Source: Catenaria anguillulae PL171
Taxonomy: Eukaryota > Blastocladiomycota > Blastocladiomycetes > Blastocladiales > Catenariaceae
Assembly (NCBI GenBank): GCA_002102555.1
Contig: MCFL01000178.1
Span: 1 to 51,823, forward strand
Direction of reading: 5' to 3'
Length of the DNA: 51,823 nt
Shown: positions 1 to 11,056 of the stretch, piece by piece
How the letters are laid out: every line of letters begins with the position of its first letter
Numbering within the stretch: the first letter of the stretch is position 1
Notes under the pieces: model-generated
The model's input: the letters and a program-made list of their open reading frames with translations, nothing else
Database searches by the model: none
Told to the model about the DNA's origin: nothing
Program-made: the position numbers and the translations under genes

Positions 1-2415
1 CCCGCGCGACAAGTTCAACATGCTCGCCTTTATGCTTCGCAAGCTGTATGCTCTGGTCGCTGGCGAGTGCTCGCAAGACAACCCAGATTCGCCCCAATTC
101 CAAGAAATCCTGCTTGGCGGCCATTTGTACGGCGCCTACCTCAAGGAAAAGCTCGAGGACTACCTGATTCAGCTCATGGCCACGATGCGCACCGAGCTGC
201 GGCTGCGCGGTGACCAGGCCGATTTCCAAGACCCGAAATGGATCCAAAAGATGATGCAGCGGACGCCCGCAGACATGGGCCGCAAGCTCGAGTACTTTTT
301 GTCGACGGGCAACATTGTCACCAACACGGGCATGGACTTGCAGCAAATGTCTGGGTACACAATTGTTGCTGAAAAGCTCAACTTTTACCGCTATCTGTCG
401 CACTTCCGCTGCGTGCATCGTGGTGCCTTCTTTGCCGAACTGAAAACACCACTGTGCGCAAGTTGTTGCCAGAGTCGTGGGATTCCTGTGCCCCGTGCAC
501 ACCCCGATGGCGCGCCTTGCGGTCTGCTCAACCACTTATCCCACACCTGCTTGATCACCACCCGCCCCGCCGACGTTCAGCACATTGCCCCTTTGCTCGT
601 CCAACTCGGTATGACGCCCGCGCTCCCGGATACATTGTCCCGAGGGCGATCTTTGCATCCAGCTCGACGGCAAGGTGATTGGATACGCGTCCCCAGAACA
701 GTGCGCAACGATTGCCGGGCAATTGCGCGCCTACAAGGTTGCAGGCGTTAACGGCGTGCCGCTGTCGCTCGAGATCGGCTTTGTCCCACTGTCTAACGCG
801 GCCAATACTCTGGCTTGTTCTTGTTTGCCAATCCCGCGCGCATGATCCGGCCGTCAAGTACCTTGGCGCGCCCGGCGCCGACAAGGAGGATGCCGATCCG
901 GCCACGACAACCGATCTCGTGGGTACTTTGAACAAGTGTACATGGACATTGCGTGTCTCAAGGAGGACATTGTGCCGGGCACCACGTCGCATATTGAGCT
1001 TGCACCCACGTCCATGTTGTCTGAGGTGGCCAACTTGACGCCCTTCTCCGATTTCAACCAGTCGCCGCGTAACATGTACCAGTGCCAGATGGGCAAGCAG
1101 ACCATGGGTACGCCGCAACGCAAATCGAGCGGCGTACCGACAACAAGCTGTACCGGATTCAAACGCCGCAAACGCCCATTGTGCGGCCCAAGATCCACGA
1201 CCATTTCGGAATCGACGATTTCCCTATGGGTGCCAATGCCGTGATTGCCGTCATTTCGTACACGTCATACGACATGGAAGATGCCATGATCATCAACAAG
1301 ATGAGTTATGAGCGCGGGTTTGGGTATGGATCCGTGTACAAGTCTGAGATTGTGGATTTGGAGGACTACCGCGCCAAGGGCGGTCCCTTGACGGCCTACT
1401 TTGGACTGCCGCCGGGCATGGACGAGCACGAAACGTTGGATGTGGATGGTCTGCCCAGGTCGGCATCAAGATTTCGGGCGGCCAGCCGCTTGCGTGTGTC
1501 ATGGACGAGATCACGGGACAACACAAGTTTGTCAAGTACAAGGGTCTCGAAGATGCCTACGTTGAGCAAGTGCGTGTGCTCGGCTCCGACGCTGGCGATG
1601 CACCCTGCACAAAGATTCACATCAAGCTGCGTATCCCTCGGCCGCCCATCATTGGTGATAAGTTCTCGTCACGTCACGGACAAAAGGGTGTGTGCTCGCA
1701 AAAGTGGCCGTCGCAGGACATGCCCTTTTCCGAAACGGGCATTATTCCCGACGTGATCATCAACCCGCACGCTTTCCCATCCCGTATGACGATCGGCATG
1801 TTCATCGAGCAAATGGCCGCCAAGGCCGGTGCACTCCATGGCGTGTGCCAAGATGCAACCCCGTTCAAGTTTACCGAGGACTTTAAGGCGTCGGATCACT
1901 TTGGCGAGCAGCTGCGTGCCGCCGGATACTCGTACTATGGCAACGAGCCCATGTACTCTGGCATCACGGGCCAAGAGTTCAAGGCCGACATTTACCTGGG
2001 CATTGTGTACTACCAGCGGTTGAGGCACATGGTTTCCGACAAGTACCAAGTGCGTACGACTGGTCCCGTGCACAACCTTACCATGCAGCCCGTCAAGGGC
2101 CGCAAGCGCAACGGTGGTATCCGTTTCGGTGAAATGGAGCGCGACTCGTTGTTGGGCCACGGTGTGTCGTTCCTATTGCAGGATCGCCTCATGAACTGCT
2201 CGGATTACTCGCAGGCACATGTGTGCAAGGGCTGTGGGTCGTTTTTGGCGGCCATGTCCATGCCCGCCCAGGATGCGTTTGCCCGGCGAGAGGTTGTGTG
2301 TAAGGCGTGTGGGCACGGTAATGCCATGGATGTCATTGCCATTCCGTACGTGTTTAGGTATTTGTGTACCGAGTTGTTGGCCATGGGTATCCGGCTCAAG
2401 TTGGAGATCAAGTAA
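1..2415 (+). CDS. RPA135: RNA polymerase I second-largest subunit (RPA135), 5'-truncated by the window
   Basis: This is the second-largest (beta-like) subunit of nuclear RNA polymerase I, which transcribes rDNA. Reading starts in frame 2 at the window edge ([15 protein letters not shown]), so the N-terminal part is missing. Conserved blocks follow in order: [58 protein letters not shown], a C-terminal zinc ribbon (CKGCG...CKACG) and the end [11 protein letters not shown]. The phrasing after [10 protein letters not shown] is that of Pol I, not RPB2 or RPC2. From about 1456 to the stop at 2415 one frame is open. Upstream, the conserved protein jumps frame about nine times, near 452, 487, 511, 640, 812, 858, 928, 1112 and 1455, each fixable by one base and several lying in short G, C or T runs. 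That suggests assembly error. Family assignment is certain; integrity of the first 1.5 kb is not. Confidence 0.93.
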
Positions 2416-2582
2416 ATGTGTACCCCGGTCTTTTATGCTTTTGTTTCGTTTTCTGCATGGTTCCTGTTTGTGTTTCTTTCGCTTGTACACTGCCCTTCCT
2501 CGTCCTTCTCAAAGTAGCTTCCCTGTTCCCCCTTCATTCCGTATTATAATACAGTACATATCTGCCTGAGAAATATTAATAC

Positions 2583-3150
2583 TCACTGCCCGGTCGACGA
2601 CAGGGCAGCCAACCGCGAGCAGAGCAAACTGGCAAGCTGATTTCGATGAGCTGAGCCGCCCACTTGATCCAACATGGACTCGAAGGTGTCGAATGTCTTG
2701 CCTCGAAATCGGGCATTCAAGTCGTAGTCGACGTTAACGTGATCTGCCGGTGCAGCTGTTGTTACTGGGCAGCAAGGGACAATGTCAAGAATCTATCGGG
2801 GGGTTCAATGGTGAGTGAGACTTGGCTCATGGTTGATCTCAAGCCCCGACCTGATCCAGCCGTACCTTGAACCCATTGGCCAGAAACTCGACCAACACGG
2901 CCAGCAATCCTTGAGCATGAGTCAGAAAGACTTGGGCCCTGCACAATGAATCGTCGGCTGATGCAACGGATGCGGGCAGAACAGCGTTGCCTTTGGACAT
3001 GTCAATGGCGGTTCGATCCAGCCATGCCGGGCGGGAACTGGGAACGTGGGCGTGAATCGTGGCGTCGGCGGCGAGAAAGCCGCGGTAGTACTGGAGCGTA
3101 TCGTGTGCGAGCCTCTGCTGCTCTTGTGCTTGCTGAGGGTCGTTTGTCAT
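2583..3150 (-). CDS. hypothetical protein, probably two exons
   Basis: The first exon (3150 to about 2868) starts MTNDPQQAQEQQ and reads a helical, alanine/leucine-rich segment (LAHDTLQYYRGFLAAD, then LTHAQGLLAVLVEFLANGFK). A GTACGG donor could follow. A second open segment, about 2757 to 2583, reads ADHVNVDYDLNARFRGKTFDTFESMLDQ and stops at TGA. No simple GT-AG pair joins the two in phase, so the border is approximate or a base is missing. An upstream in-frame ATG lies at 3186. I recognise no family: it looks like a small soluble helical subunit of roughly 150 residues. It is divergent from SGF29, with about 200 bp between their starts, and convergent with RPA135. Confidence 0.45.
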
Positions 3151-3353
3151 TTCGGCTTTCCTTATCCTCATTGGACATCTCGACATACTTCATCAACCGG
3201 CGCTCAAGTCTTCCAGTGCCTTGAGCCTTGAAAAGAATTGAGTGAGACACACAGTAACTGATTATCACAATGAATGGACGTCCATGATTTCTTTCCATGT
3301 CGATTAAAACCCTCGGCAACACCACCCGGATCCATTCACACCACCAACACACC

Positions 3354-4519
3354 ATGTCTGCCGACGACCTGTGGCAGGAAACCTGCCGGCTCTTCTACTT
3401 TTTGGATCAAGACGTCAACGAACGAGAATCCGCGCTTGGCGCCGCGTCGCACTTCCACACGACCCTGCTCGAGCGCATGCCCGCACCGAATGTCCCGCCG
3501 TCAGCAGCCGACTTGGACGAGTGGCGCAAGCTGGCCGCGCTGTATCGGGAAGCATTGGATAAGGCAAAGCGTGAAGTCCAGTACGTGGCCAAAGATTTGG
3601 TGCACTGGTGCAAGGACGAGGACAATGGGCTGATGTGAATTGCATGCACGCTATAGGCATTTGGAACAGTCGCAGGAAGCGCTCGGCAAGGTCATTGAAG
3701 TGTGCAAGGGTGGTAAGATTCCAAAGCAGCGGGCAAAGTCATCGTATGCTTCAAATCCTTTTTCGCACTCAAGTTCGCTGGCTTGTCGACTCTATTTGGT
3801 GAACTTGAGCTCCATTTCTTGCTGACCTCGGTACATTCCTGACCGCCGTCATGCCGTGTAGCAAGGACGTCTCTCTCCCACGACTTGACGTCGGCGTCAA
3901 TGTCCGTTTTGTCGGCCACTTTGCGGGCATCCGGACCCGGGCGTTGGGCTAATTCAACCTTTATGGCTTGCGCACACAGGTTGCTGTTCGAACAAGGGTT
4001 CCGGACGATGTGGGCTCGCAATCGGATGCCTGGATTTGGGCCGTGATATCTCGCGGACCCAGTGCGGGCGATTCAAAGTTTGAGGTGAGGGACGTCGAGG
4101 ACAGCAAGTGCGTTTCCGACCTGCGGCAAGTACTTTCGTGCACGGAAATAAGGACTCACTGACCCACCGTATACCTCGATGGCAGGAGCAAAATGTTTGT
4201 CACAGAAATCGACATGATTCCATTGCTCAAGGGGCCGTATCCTGATTTTCCTGTTGGGTCCACGGTCATGGCTTGTTATCCGGAAACGACGGCATTTTAC
4301 AAGGGAAAGGTGGTGGAGGTGCCAAAGGTATGTCCCTTGGGTCTCTTTGTCACTTCCTGGCCTGCCTTTCACGATCTCATACAATGTCAATAGACCAAGC
4401 AGCCGGATGCAATGTACAAGATCCAATTTGAAAACGACGGTGATATTCCGTCGCACGAGGTCCCGCGCAAGAACATCACGCTGTATGCAGCCGAAAAGGT
4501 GGAGGGAAAGAAACGGTGA
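3354..4519 (+). CDS. SGF29: SAGA-associated factor 29, tandem tudor protein
   Basis: SGF29 is a SAGA histone acetyltransferase subunit whose C-terminal double tudor domain binds H3K4me2/3. The start MSADDLWQETCRLFYFLDQD leads into a helical N-terminal half (3354-3741, EALDKAKREVQYVAKDLVHW, then HLEQSQEALGKVIEVCKGGK). The first tudor repeat is in an exon from 3980 (VAVRTRVPDD...WIWAVISRGP...KFEVRDVED). The second is at about 4190-4327 (FPVGSTVMACYPETTAFYKGKVVEVPK), then a 66-nt intron 4328-4393 and the last exon (MYKIQFENDGD...VPRKNITLYAAEKVEGKKR). The ACYPETTAFY block is diagnostic. Borders between 3635 and 4190 are less certain: at 3635-3656 a frame change can be read as a 22-nt GT-AG gap or as a lost base, and 3742-3979 is probably one intron. 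Confidence 0.85.
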
Positions 4520-4661
4520 CGCATACGATGGACGGATGGACAAAACAAGCATCTGCCTTGCCGCAATAAACAAATGAAACTTTGATTCGGTTCTGACCAT
4601 ATTGGACAATTATGTACACGGTCAACGTAAGACCATCGCCACATTTCACAGACAATCACGC

Positions 4662-5270
4662 TTAGGTTGATGGCGGCGTCGCTTGTTCCTGGACCTGCTC
4701 CTCTTGATTGGCGATTCCGCCAGGACTGGACGCCGACTCGCCACCAGAAACGGTCACCGTCACGGGCGTATCGGAGTCATCCAAATCAAGTCCCAAATCG
4801 TTTGCCTCTTCCATCAAGGCCAACAGCTCGTCCAGCCTGGCGTTCATGGCATCGCACTTGCCATCCAGCAAGCCCAGGAGCCGCGTGGCCGTCTCGAGGT
4901 CGGAATTGAGTGAGGCAAGAGCAAGGTCGCCGTCGTCAACGACCACTTCGTAACCAGCATCGTCGCCGTCGTCGTCTTGGTCGTCGTGACTTGAGCCATT
5001 CGTGGCGGTACCGCGACGGAACGAAGAGGTGGGGCCGTTTGCCGAGGTCGGCGCGTCAGTGTCCTTGCCGAGGGCAGCGTTGAGTTCGGCTTCAAAGTCG
5101 AGGACGGACGAGGACTGGACGACGGCTTGCAGTTGGTGCAGCTCGCGCATGAGGTCGGCCGCGGTTTGCGTAAAGGTGCCCGTTGAAGGTGCCGCGGCCG
5201 GGGTGGCGGACGTTGGCCCTTGTTGGGTTGAGCTGGCGGCGGCGGATGAGGTCGGGGTTTGGTTGTTCAT
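4662..5270 (-). CDS. hypothetical acidic coiled-coil protein
   Basis: Translation from the ATG at 5270 (MNNQTPTSSAAASS) gives about 202 residues in a single exon. The frame stays open upstream to 5474, but that stretch is arginine-rich and does not look coding. In order: a Ser/Thr/Ala/Pro-rich N-terminus, a helix (AADLMRELHQLQAVVQSSSVLDFEAELNAALG), an acidic patch (DDQDDDGDD), a second heptad-like helix (LASLNSDLETATRLLGLLDGKCDAMNARLDELLALMEEAND) and a polar tail. Two helices split by a disordered acidic linker suggest a small subunit of a larger coiled-coil complex. I recognise no family. It is convergent with SGF29, with about 140 bp between stops. Upstream at 5490-5497 is the recurrent octamer CCTATGTA on this strand. 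Confidence 0.6.
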   Translation of the reverse strand: MNNQTPTSSAAASSTQQGPTSATPAAAPSTGTFTQTAADLMRELHQLQAVVQSSSVLDFEAELNAALGKDTDAPTSANGPTSSFRRGTATNGSSHDDQDDDGDDAGYEVVVDDGDLALASLNSDLETATRLLGLLDGKCDAMNARLDELLALMEEANDLGLDLDDSDTPVTVTVSGGESASSPGGIANQEEQVQEQATPPST

Positions 5271-5969
5271 TGCAGAGGGCGGCAAGTAAGCGAGTACATA
5301 GGCTGCGTGAATGGCACAGTTTTCAATTCGCGGAGCGGCCGTACCCATCAACGTTCCGCACCTTGCGTTGCGTCGAGCCTGCAGCTGCCTCGGCAATCGA
5401 TGTGGCGCCGATCTGGCCATGCCACCGCGTGTCGAAGGATGTGACACACGGAGCATTGCACGCCACCAGCCCACGTCATGATATCAATGTACATAGGAGC
5501 AATGCACATGGACTCGTTTGACCCCCGGCATTCGGCAAGCAGCATTCTGTGATTGATGCCTGGATATCGCACCGCAGTCCGAGTCGGCCGGCAGTATCTC
5601 CGCCGAGTGCCGCCGTCTTGCCGACCGCCGCTGTCAGCCGCCGCTTCCAGCTCCGCACCAGCTCATCGGCCTATGTACCCGCCACAGCCTCTAAGACTCA
5701 AAAGAATGAATTCCTTTGCCTTGCCCGTTCTTTGGCCGGCGATCGCCGCGTCATTCATCCTTCCAGCTCTTCTCTAACTTTCAACGTGCATCTTGACCGC
5801 GATGCCACCTGCTACCTTCTGGATTTAGTTCGCCAGATGTCCTCTTCCGCGCACTTTCATCCTGCTGCCGCCCCCCGCCGCCTGGACAGTGTACATTTTG
5901 GCGGCTCGGCTAGACAGATTTAGCTTTTCTGGCGAAGGGGGCGCCACGTTTAGGCCTACTACACAAGAA
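5271..5969. other. intergenic, no supported gene
   Basis: This lies between the acidic unknown gene and the tRNA. The open frames are short, arginine/serine/proline-rich and overlap in several frames, as expected of GC-rich non-coding DNA. CCTATGTA occurs on the minus strand at 5490-5497 and on the plus strand at 5670-5677. It probably carries the promoter of the minus-strand gene. I see no RNA gene or repeat here. Confidence 0.5.
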
Positions 5970-6042
5970 GGTCCCGTGGCCCAGCGGCTAAGGCGCCTGA
6001 CTACGGATCAGGATATCCCAGGTTGAAATCCTGGCGGGATCG
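5970..6042 (+). tRNA. tRNA-Arg (anticodon ACG)
   Basis: A 73-nt cloverleaf without an intron. The acceptor strands GGTCCCG (5970-5976) and CGGGATC (6035-6041) pair over seven positions, with one G-T, and the discriminator is G6042. The D arm carries TGGCCCAGCGG (A box). The anticodon stem CCTGA/TCAGG holds the loop CTACGGA, anticodon ACG at 6003-6005. The T arm is CCAGGTTGAAATCCTGG, with a B box reading GGTTGAAATCC. The ACG anticodon, read as inosine, decodes CGU, CGC and CGA arginine codons. A TTTT run at about 6051 can end Pol III transcription. Confidence 0.97.
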
Positions 6043-6309
6043 TTCATTTCGTTTTCCCGTCGTGTGCTCCTTTTGGATATCGCTTTGCCTGGACTCGCGT
6101 GGTTTCCGGCCCGCTGGAGCGCATCGCGCCCCGAGTTCGAGCAACGGACGACCGGTGGGATGGCGTCCTCTGTATTCCGCGCTCACGCCAACTGTCACAA
6201 CTGGGCAGTAGCGTGAGACAAACCTGAGGCTAGATGTTTGAGGCTAGCCTGAGGCCGTTCCAGGTCAAGCGCATCGACGTCCTTGTGTTTCCCATTGCAC
6301 AGAAACGAC

Positions 6310-6485
6310 GTCCTACTTTGGCATTGCTGGTCACTTCATTGACTTGAGCTTTCAACTTCACGACATTGTCCTCGCATTCCGCAAGATTGACGACCACACG
6401 GCCAACTCTATGGAAGATACAATGCTCCAGGTCCTTGACGAGTTAGACATCAAGTACCCTGTCCGCATCATTTCTGCCAATACTG
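6310..6485 (+). mobile_element. hAT-type DNA transposase fragment (relic)
   Basis: In frame 2 the sequence from 6314 reads YFGIAGHFIDLSFQLHD, then IVLAFRKIDDHTANSMEDTM and LQVLDELDIKYPVRIISANT. This matches the hAT transposase block in which an 'xxGITAHFID...W.L...LL.F..' segment precedes a 'HTGENIA..L..VL...GI' segment. About 57 residues are recognisable. Neither the upstream catalytic region nor the C-terminal dimerisation domain was found, so this is a short relic of a plain cut-and-paste DNA transposon. I could not define inverted repeats or a target-site duplication. Short GAGGCTAG repeats at about 6226-6255 might be part of an old end, but that is speculation. Confidence 0.6.
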
Positions 6486-7034
6486 TAGTGGGGTTGCGTT
6501 GTAGCGGCGCCATCACGAGGCTCTTTTCCGGATCGAGCTTTTGCTCGGTTGTCAGATTATTAGGCGCTCGTGGTGGCGGTCAACGGATCAAGACGCGGCA
6601 AATGCGTGCTCATCGCGACCCCGACTCTGGATTGTCGTGTGGATTTACCGCATTCATACCTTTCATTCACATCGATCCCATCCCAACCACATTTTGGTGG
6701 AGAATCCAATTTTTTCTTGCTTGCTGTGCCCCCTTTTTCGGCCCAGCGTAGTACACGTCCGCAAACCCAGCTGAGGGAGAAGGACCCGGAGGTTTCATAG
6801 GATAAGTCACACTTGAGAGACTGTTGAAGATTCCAGTGTACCTGCGTCAAGTGAGTTAATTCTCGCAAGCCTTCCGTTGCGTTTTTAGCCTAGTCATCAT
6901 GTTCAAGAGCACGTAGCAAAATGTAGACACAGGAAAGTTTGTTCGCATATGTGCACAATACAAGGACAAAACTTGGACCGACTCTTGGCCATTCAAACCA
7001 AATCAAACCAAAGGACGACAGCACGAAGACCCAC
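6486..7034. other. intergenic, no supported gene
   Basis: This lies between the hAT relic and the 3' end of the DNA polymerase delta gene. Open frames are short and resemble nothing I know. The part nearest 7034 should include the polymerase 3' UTR. More decayed transposon sequence may be present but cannot be shown by eye. Confidence 0.4.
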
Positions 7035-10000
7035 CTACCAATCGTAATCAAACCTGGCCAATGCATCCGTTGCATCCTTTGCATCCTTTTGCGCCTTCTT
7101 GCGCATATAAAAGATAGAGCAATCGTTTGCCGAGCACAGTACATCCAAATGCAACGACCCTTGGCACGTTTGACACTGTGTCCACAGACGCGCAAACCGC
7201 TCCTCGGCCTTGTTGGCCGACGCAACGTGCTTTTGGTACAAGACGGGGAGCTTGGACTTGCAGTGGTCACAAACGGCGCGGTCGCCCATTTGCTTCTTGA
7301 GCGGGGCTCGGCAGCCAAGGCAAGTGGCCGTCTTGACGGTGAATTTGGCGAGAGCACCTTTGGCGTTGGCCGTGACGGTGACGGTGCGCGTGTGGTCGCC
7401 CTTGACTAAAGTCGAGATTTAACACAACCAAACAGTCAGAGAGAGAAGGCAGCATCGCCAAAGGTGAGTCATAAGGACGTACGAAGCTTGCTCTCGGCAG
7501 AATCGCCCAGAATGGGCTCAAACAACCGAATCAGGGGCTTGGACAGCTGATTTTCCAAGTAATACTTGGTGTCGATCGGAATGTTGTTCTCGAGCACATA
7601 CAGCGGATCCTCTGACTTTTCGTACGCGGCGGCATTCTTTGCGCCCTGGGTAATGACATAGGCGACGCGATCGCCCAGGTTGGGTGCTGACCCGGCATCG
7701 CGCTTGCGCATGCGCTCGGCCAGCTCCACGTGCGGCTGCTTTGCCGCGTAATCGGCCTTGGCCAACTGCTTGGAAATCACGAGCTGGCTCAAGTCCACCT
7801 TGTTTTGCAACAAGTCGGCAATCGTACGCTTGACAAAGTCAATTGCGCCGTCCACGTCGCGATCCATGAGAATCTTGCGCAAACACGTGTCAATGACATG
7901 GGCAACGAGCGGGGCATTGTCGCGGCGCACCGTCTCAATACCTTTGGTATCCATCTTGTCAAACTTGTCGGGTCGCGTCCAGTACAGGCCGGCATAGCGC
8001 TTCTTGTTCATGAGCAAGTACGGGAAGTAGACCTTTTCAAACTCGAGCTGGATCGGGCGGATAAACTTGGTCGTGACAAACTTTGCCGCCTCTTGGCCTA
8101 GGGCCATGACCTTGTCCAGCTCCTTGATGCCAAACTTGACCATGACGGAATCCGTGTCACCATAAATGACATGGGCATTGGCGGGATACCCATTTGCCAC
8201 CGTGTACGTTTCCTCGACCACCTTCTTGGTCATCTCAATCATCTCACGCCCAAACCCAGTCACGGACGACGAAATCTCCAAGCACGGCAACTTGCCCACA
8301 GTGGCACCCGTGAAGCCATACACGGAATTGGCCGAGATCTTGAGCGCGAGCTGCCGGCCGTCCAGCACGGCGCGCTTGAACGGGTCTGTCTCCTTTTTCA
8401 AATCCGTCTTTGCGCGCTTGCGCGCCGCAAGCAAGTCCTCCAAAATGACGGGCAGCAACCCCTTGCGCTGCCCCGACTTGACAAAGCAATCGCCCGTCGG
8501 CGTCACCGTATAATCCTGGTCCTTGACGAGCCCGAGGGCGTCAATCACTTGGCGCTGGACCAAGGTCGTGTAACACAAGTTGTGTGCCATCATGATGGAC
8601 GGATACAACGAAGCGAAATCGAGCGTGGCAATCGGCACGTCGTAGTACCCGCGCTCGGGCTCAATCACGGTGGCGCCTTCGTACCCTTCCTCGTCACCGC
8701 CGCCGCCACCAGACTTGACAAACGGAACCACCAGATCGTGATGCTTGGCCTTGCGGAACAGTTGCGACACAACCTTGATTTGCTGTCCACGGGTCAACAG
8801 GTAGTTGAAAGGCACGCCCGTGACACGCGCCATTTCCGAGTAGTTGATGATGAGCATGAGCTTGTCAATGAGGCGCTGCGGCAAGTACGCGTCCTTGAGA
8901 CAGTACACAGCAAGGCGGCGGCGGGTCTCGTCTGTACCGTTCTGCAACTCGGTAATGATGGAATGATGGACGTCCTCCTTTTGCTCGCCGAGAAAGTGCG
9001 CAGACACGGCATTGAGCGAGTACGACCGCAACTTGTGGTCCTTTGAGATGGTTTGAAACACGTCCAAGACGACACGCCCCGCCATGGACACTTGCTTTGA
9101 TTCGCGCGTGCCAAACGCGCGCGACTGGAACCGCGAGTCCTTTGCGGCCACTTTTTCCGCATCGATGCGCGAAAAGTACGGGAACCGCACCACCTTGAGC
9201 TTGTCTGCACGGTCTAGCAGGAACGGGAAATCAAAGTTGAGCACGTTGTAGCCCGTGATGATGTCTGGGTCGCACAAGCGCACAAAATCCGACCACGCTT
9301 GCAGCATTTCGGCCTCGGTGGTAAACGATCGCACGTCTGATCCAACAATGGCGGCGCATGACCCGAGCGTAAACACGTTGCGAATAAACGGCGTCTTTTC
9401 ACCCTGGACTGTGACCATGTTGGCGATTTGGATGACGGGATCGAGCTGCGGATCGGGAAAGGCTCCCTTGCGGCCGGCACACTCGATATCAAACGACAAG
9501 ACGCGCAGCGGAGCCATGGCGGCCCATTCGCCCACAGCTTCGTGGGCAACCACATCCGTGTAGGCCACGTCCACTTCGATTTGCACATTGGTGGATTCGC
9601 GCCGTGGCCCAGTGCCGGCAGCACCCGAGGAAGACGTACGAACAGTGTACTTTGCCTTTGGCAGCGTCAACCACGACATGCCGGCAATATCTGCGTCAAT
9701 CATGTACCGATCGAGATGTGCCACGTTGGATTCGTAGGTGAGCGACGGAAACACGAGGTGTTCGTGGCCGTCAAGCCGGATTTGTGCGCGGTCAAACATG
9801 GACCGGAGTGGGGCCACGTATTTTGGGTGGACAAGGGTGATTTTCAAAAAGGGCGACTTGCGGTTGCCGTGAAAGTACATGATGGATTCCTTTGAGACAA
9901 TCTGGATGTTGAGAATGTAACCTTGTGGGTGAGGGCCACGCTTGTCTTGGTGCATGATGCGCTGGTGATCGAAAAAGGTCAAGAAACCGTTGTGAGAAAA

Positions 10001-10790
10001 AAAAAAAGATGCAGTGAGTCATTGAAACGATGATGATGGAAATGCATACATTGAGGTAGCGGATCATGTCTGGAATGGTTGCCTCGGTAAACCCGGGTGG
10101 GGCTGGGACGAAAAAGTAGGGAAAGAAGCCGTGAATGTGGCATGTCACAGAGTGTCCCTCTTGTGTGACACCGTAAAAGCGCAATGTGGGGAGGGCAACC
10201 GACTGGGCAATGAGCGGTGCGAGCTGAGACTGGTAAGGCAGTGTAATGCCTTTGGGAGCAATTTCGGTGTATTCTTCTGCATCCACTTGCTGGAAGATCA
10301 GGTCGTTTGCGCTTGCGTCCCACGTTCCGTTGGCGAGTGCGGGCCGTGGCCACAGGTCGGTCGGGTCGGCAACAACTGCGTCTGCTTGCGTGAGATGGAG
10401 CTCCTCGAGGTGCGACTCAAAGTTGGAGCGTGCAGCAGATTGTGACGATTGCGATAGCGGAGGTTCGGAGGCGAGATCGCCAATGCGGCGACGCTTGATG
10501 CCATCGGCGGAGGTTGAGTTTTCCTGATCGTCAACGAGGCCGAGCGGGCCCGTGGCTGCGGTTGCTTTGCGCTTCTCCGGGGTTGCCTTGGAGAGGGACG
10601 AAGTACCTTGTGCAAGGGCAGACAAGCTTGCGCCTGTGCCTGCACTTGAGCTTGAAGAGGCCATTTGTGACGGGGTGGACAATGATGGCGATCCGGCTGC
10701 GGGAGCAGAGGCAGAATCAGGTGCAGCAGCAGATGGGTGGCCGGGCGTTGCGGAGTGATTGCTGGAGCTCATTGACGACGAGAAAAACAT
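7035..10790 (-). CDS. POL3: DNA polymerase delta catalytic subunit
   Basis: This is the family B replicative polymerase of the lagging strand, with 3'-5' proofreading. Three exons (10790-10050, 9961-7483, 7405-7035) are joined in phase by introns of 88 and 77 nt and give 1196 residues. A disordered Ser/Ala-rich N-terminus with basic KRKA and KRRR stretches, possible nuclear signals, precedes the conserved core. Exonuclease motifs are [18 protein letters not shown] and YCLKDAYLP. Polymerase motifs are A ([10 protein letters not shown]), B ([12 protein letters not shown]) and C ([10 protein letters not shown]). The C-terminus has CysA (CLGC...CDHC) and CysB ([19 protein letters not shown]), the latter being the Fe-S ligand set that binds accessory subunits, then [11 protein letters not shown]. 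All key residues are intact. It is divergent from the REXO1-type gene. The large open frame antisense to it (about 8171-9046) is a shadow. Confidence 0.97.
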
Positions 10791-11056
10791 GCATGGTATT
10801 TATCCTTGGTCGCGTGCGCATACATACGTATAAATACAATATCCATTGCGCGTCTCACGGTCAAATGAAAAAAAAACACCATTGTGAGCTGAGCTGCAGC
10901 TGAGAACACACTTTGGATCGACGGCCCTTTTCTGTCTCTGTTCTTCTCGCCATTTCTCCATCATTGATCAATCATGATCCATAAATACATCGGTATTTCC
11001 CTACACGTAACATCGAAAACACCGGGCAATCAAAACATAACGTTGCAGCTCGTCCC
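10791..11056. promoter_or_regulatory. shared divergent promoter of POL3 and the REXO1-type gene
   Basis: These 266 bp separate the two start codons and must hold both promoters. TATAAATA lies at 10829-10836 and a similar ATAAATAC at about 10980. The interval is clearly more AT-rich than the flanking coding DNA and includes an A run near 10866. No proven factor site was identified. Confidence 0.5.

Noticed and set aside
1-1460. RPA135 considered as a pseudogene
   Set aside because: All conserved motifs remain, breaks are single bases and several fall in short runs, and the downstream 960 bp are perfect. Assembly error is the simpler explanation.
8171-9046. A 291-codon open frame antisense to DNA polymerase delta
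   Set aside because: It is a shadow of the conserved exon on the other strand, with histidine/arginine/leucine-rich text and no family features.
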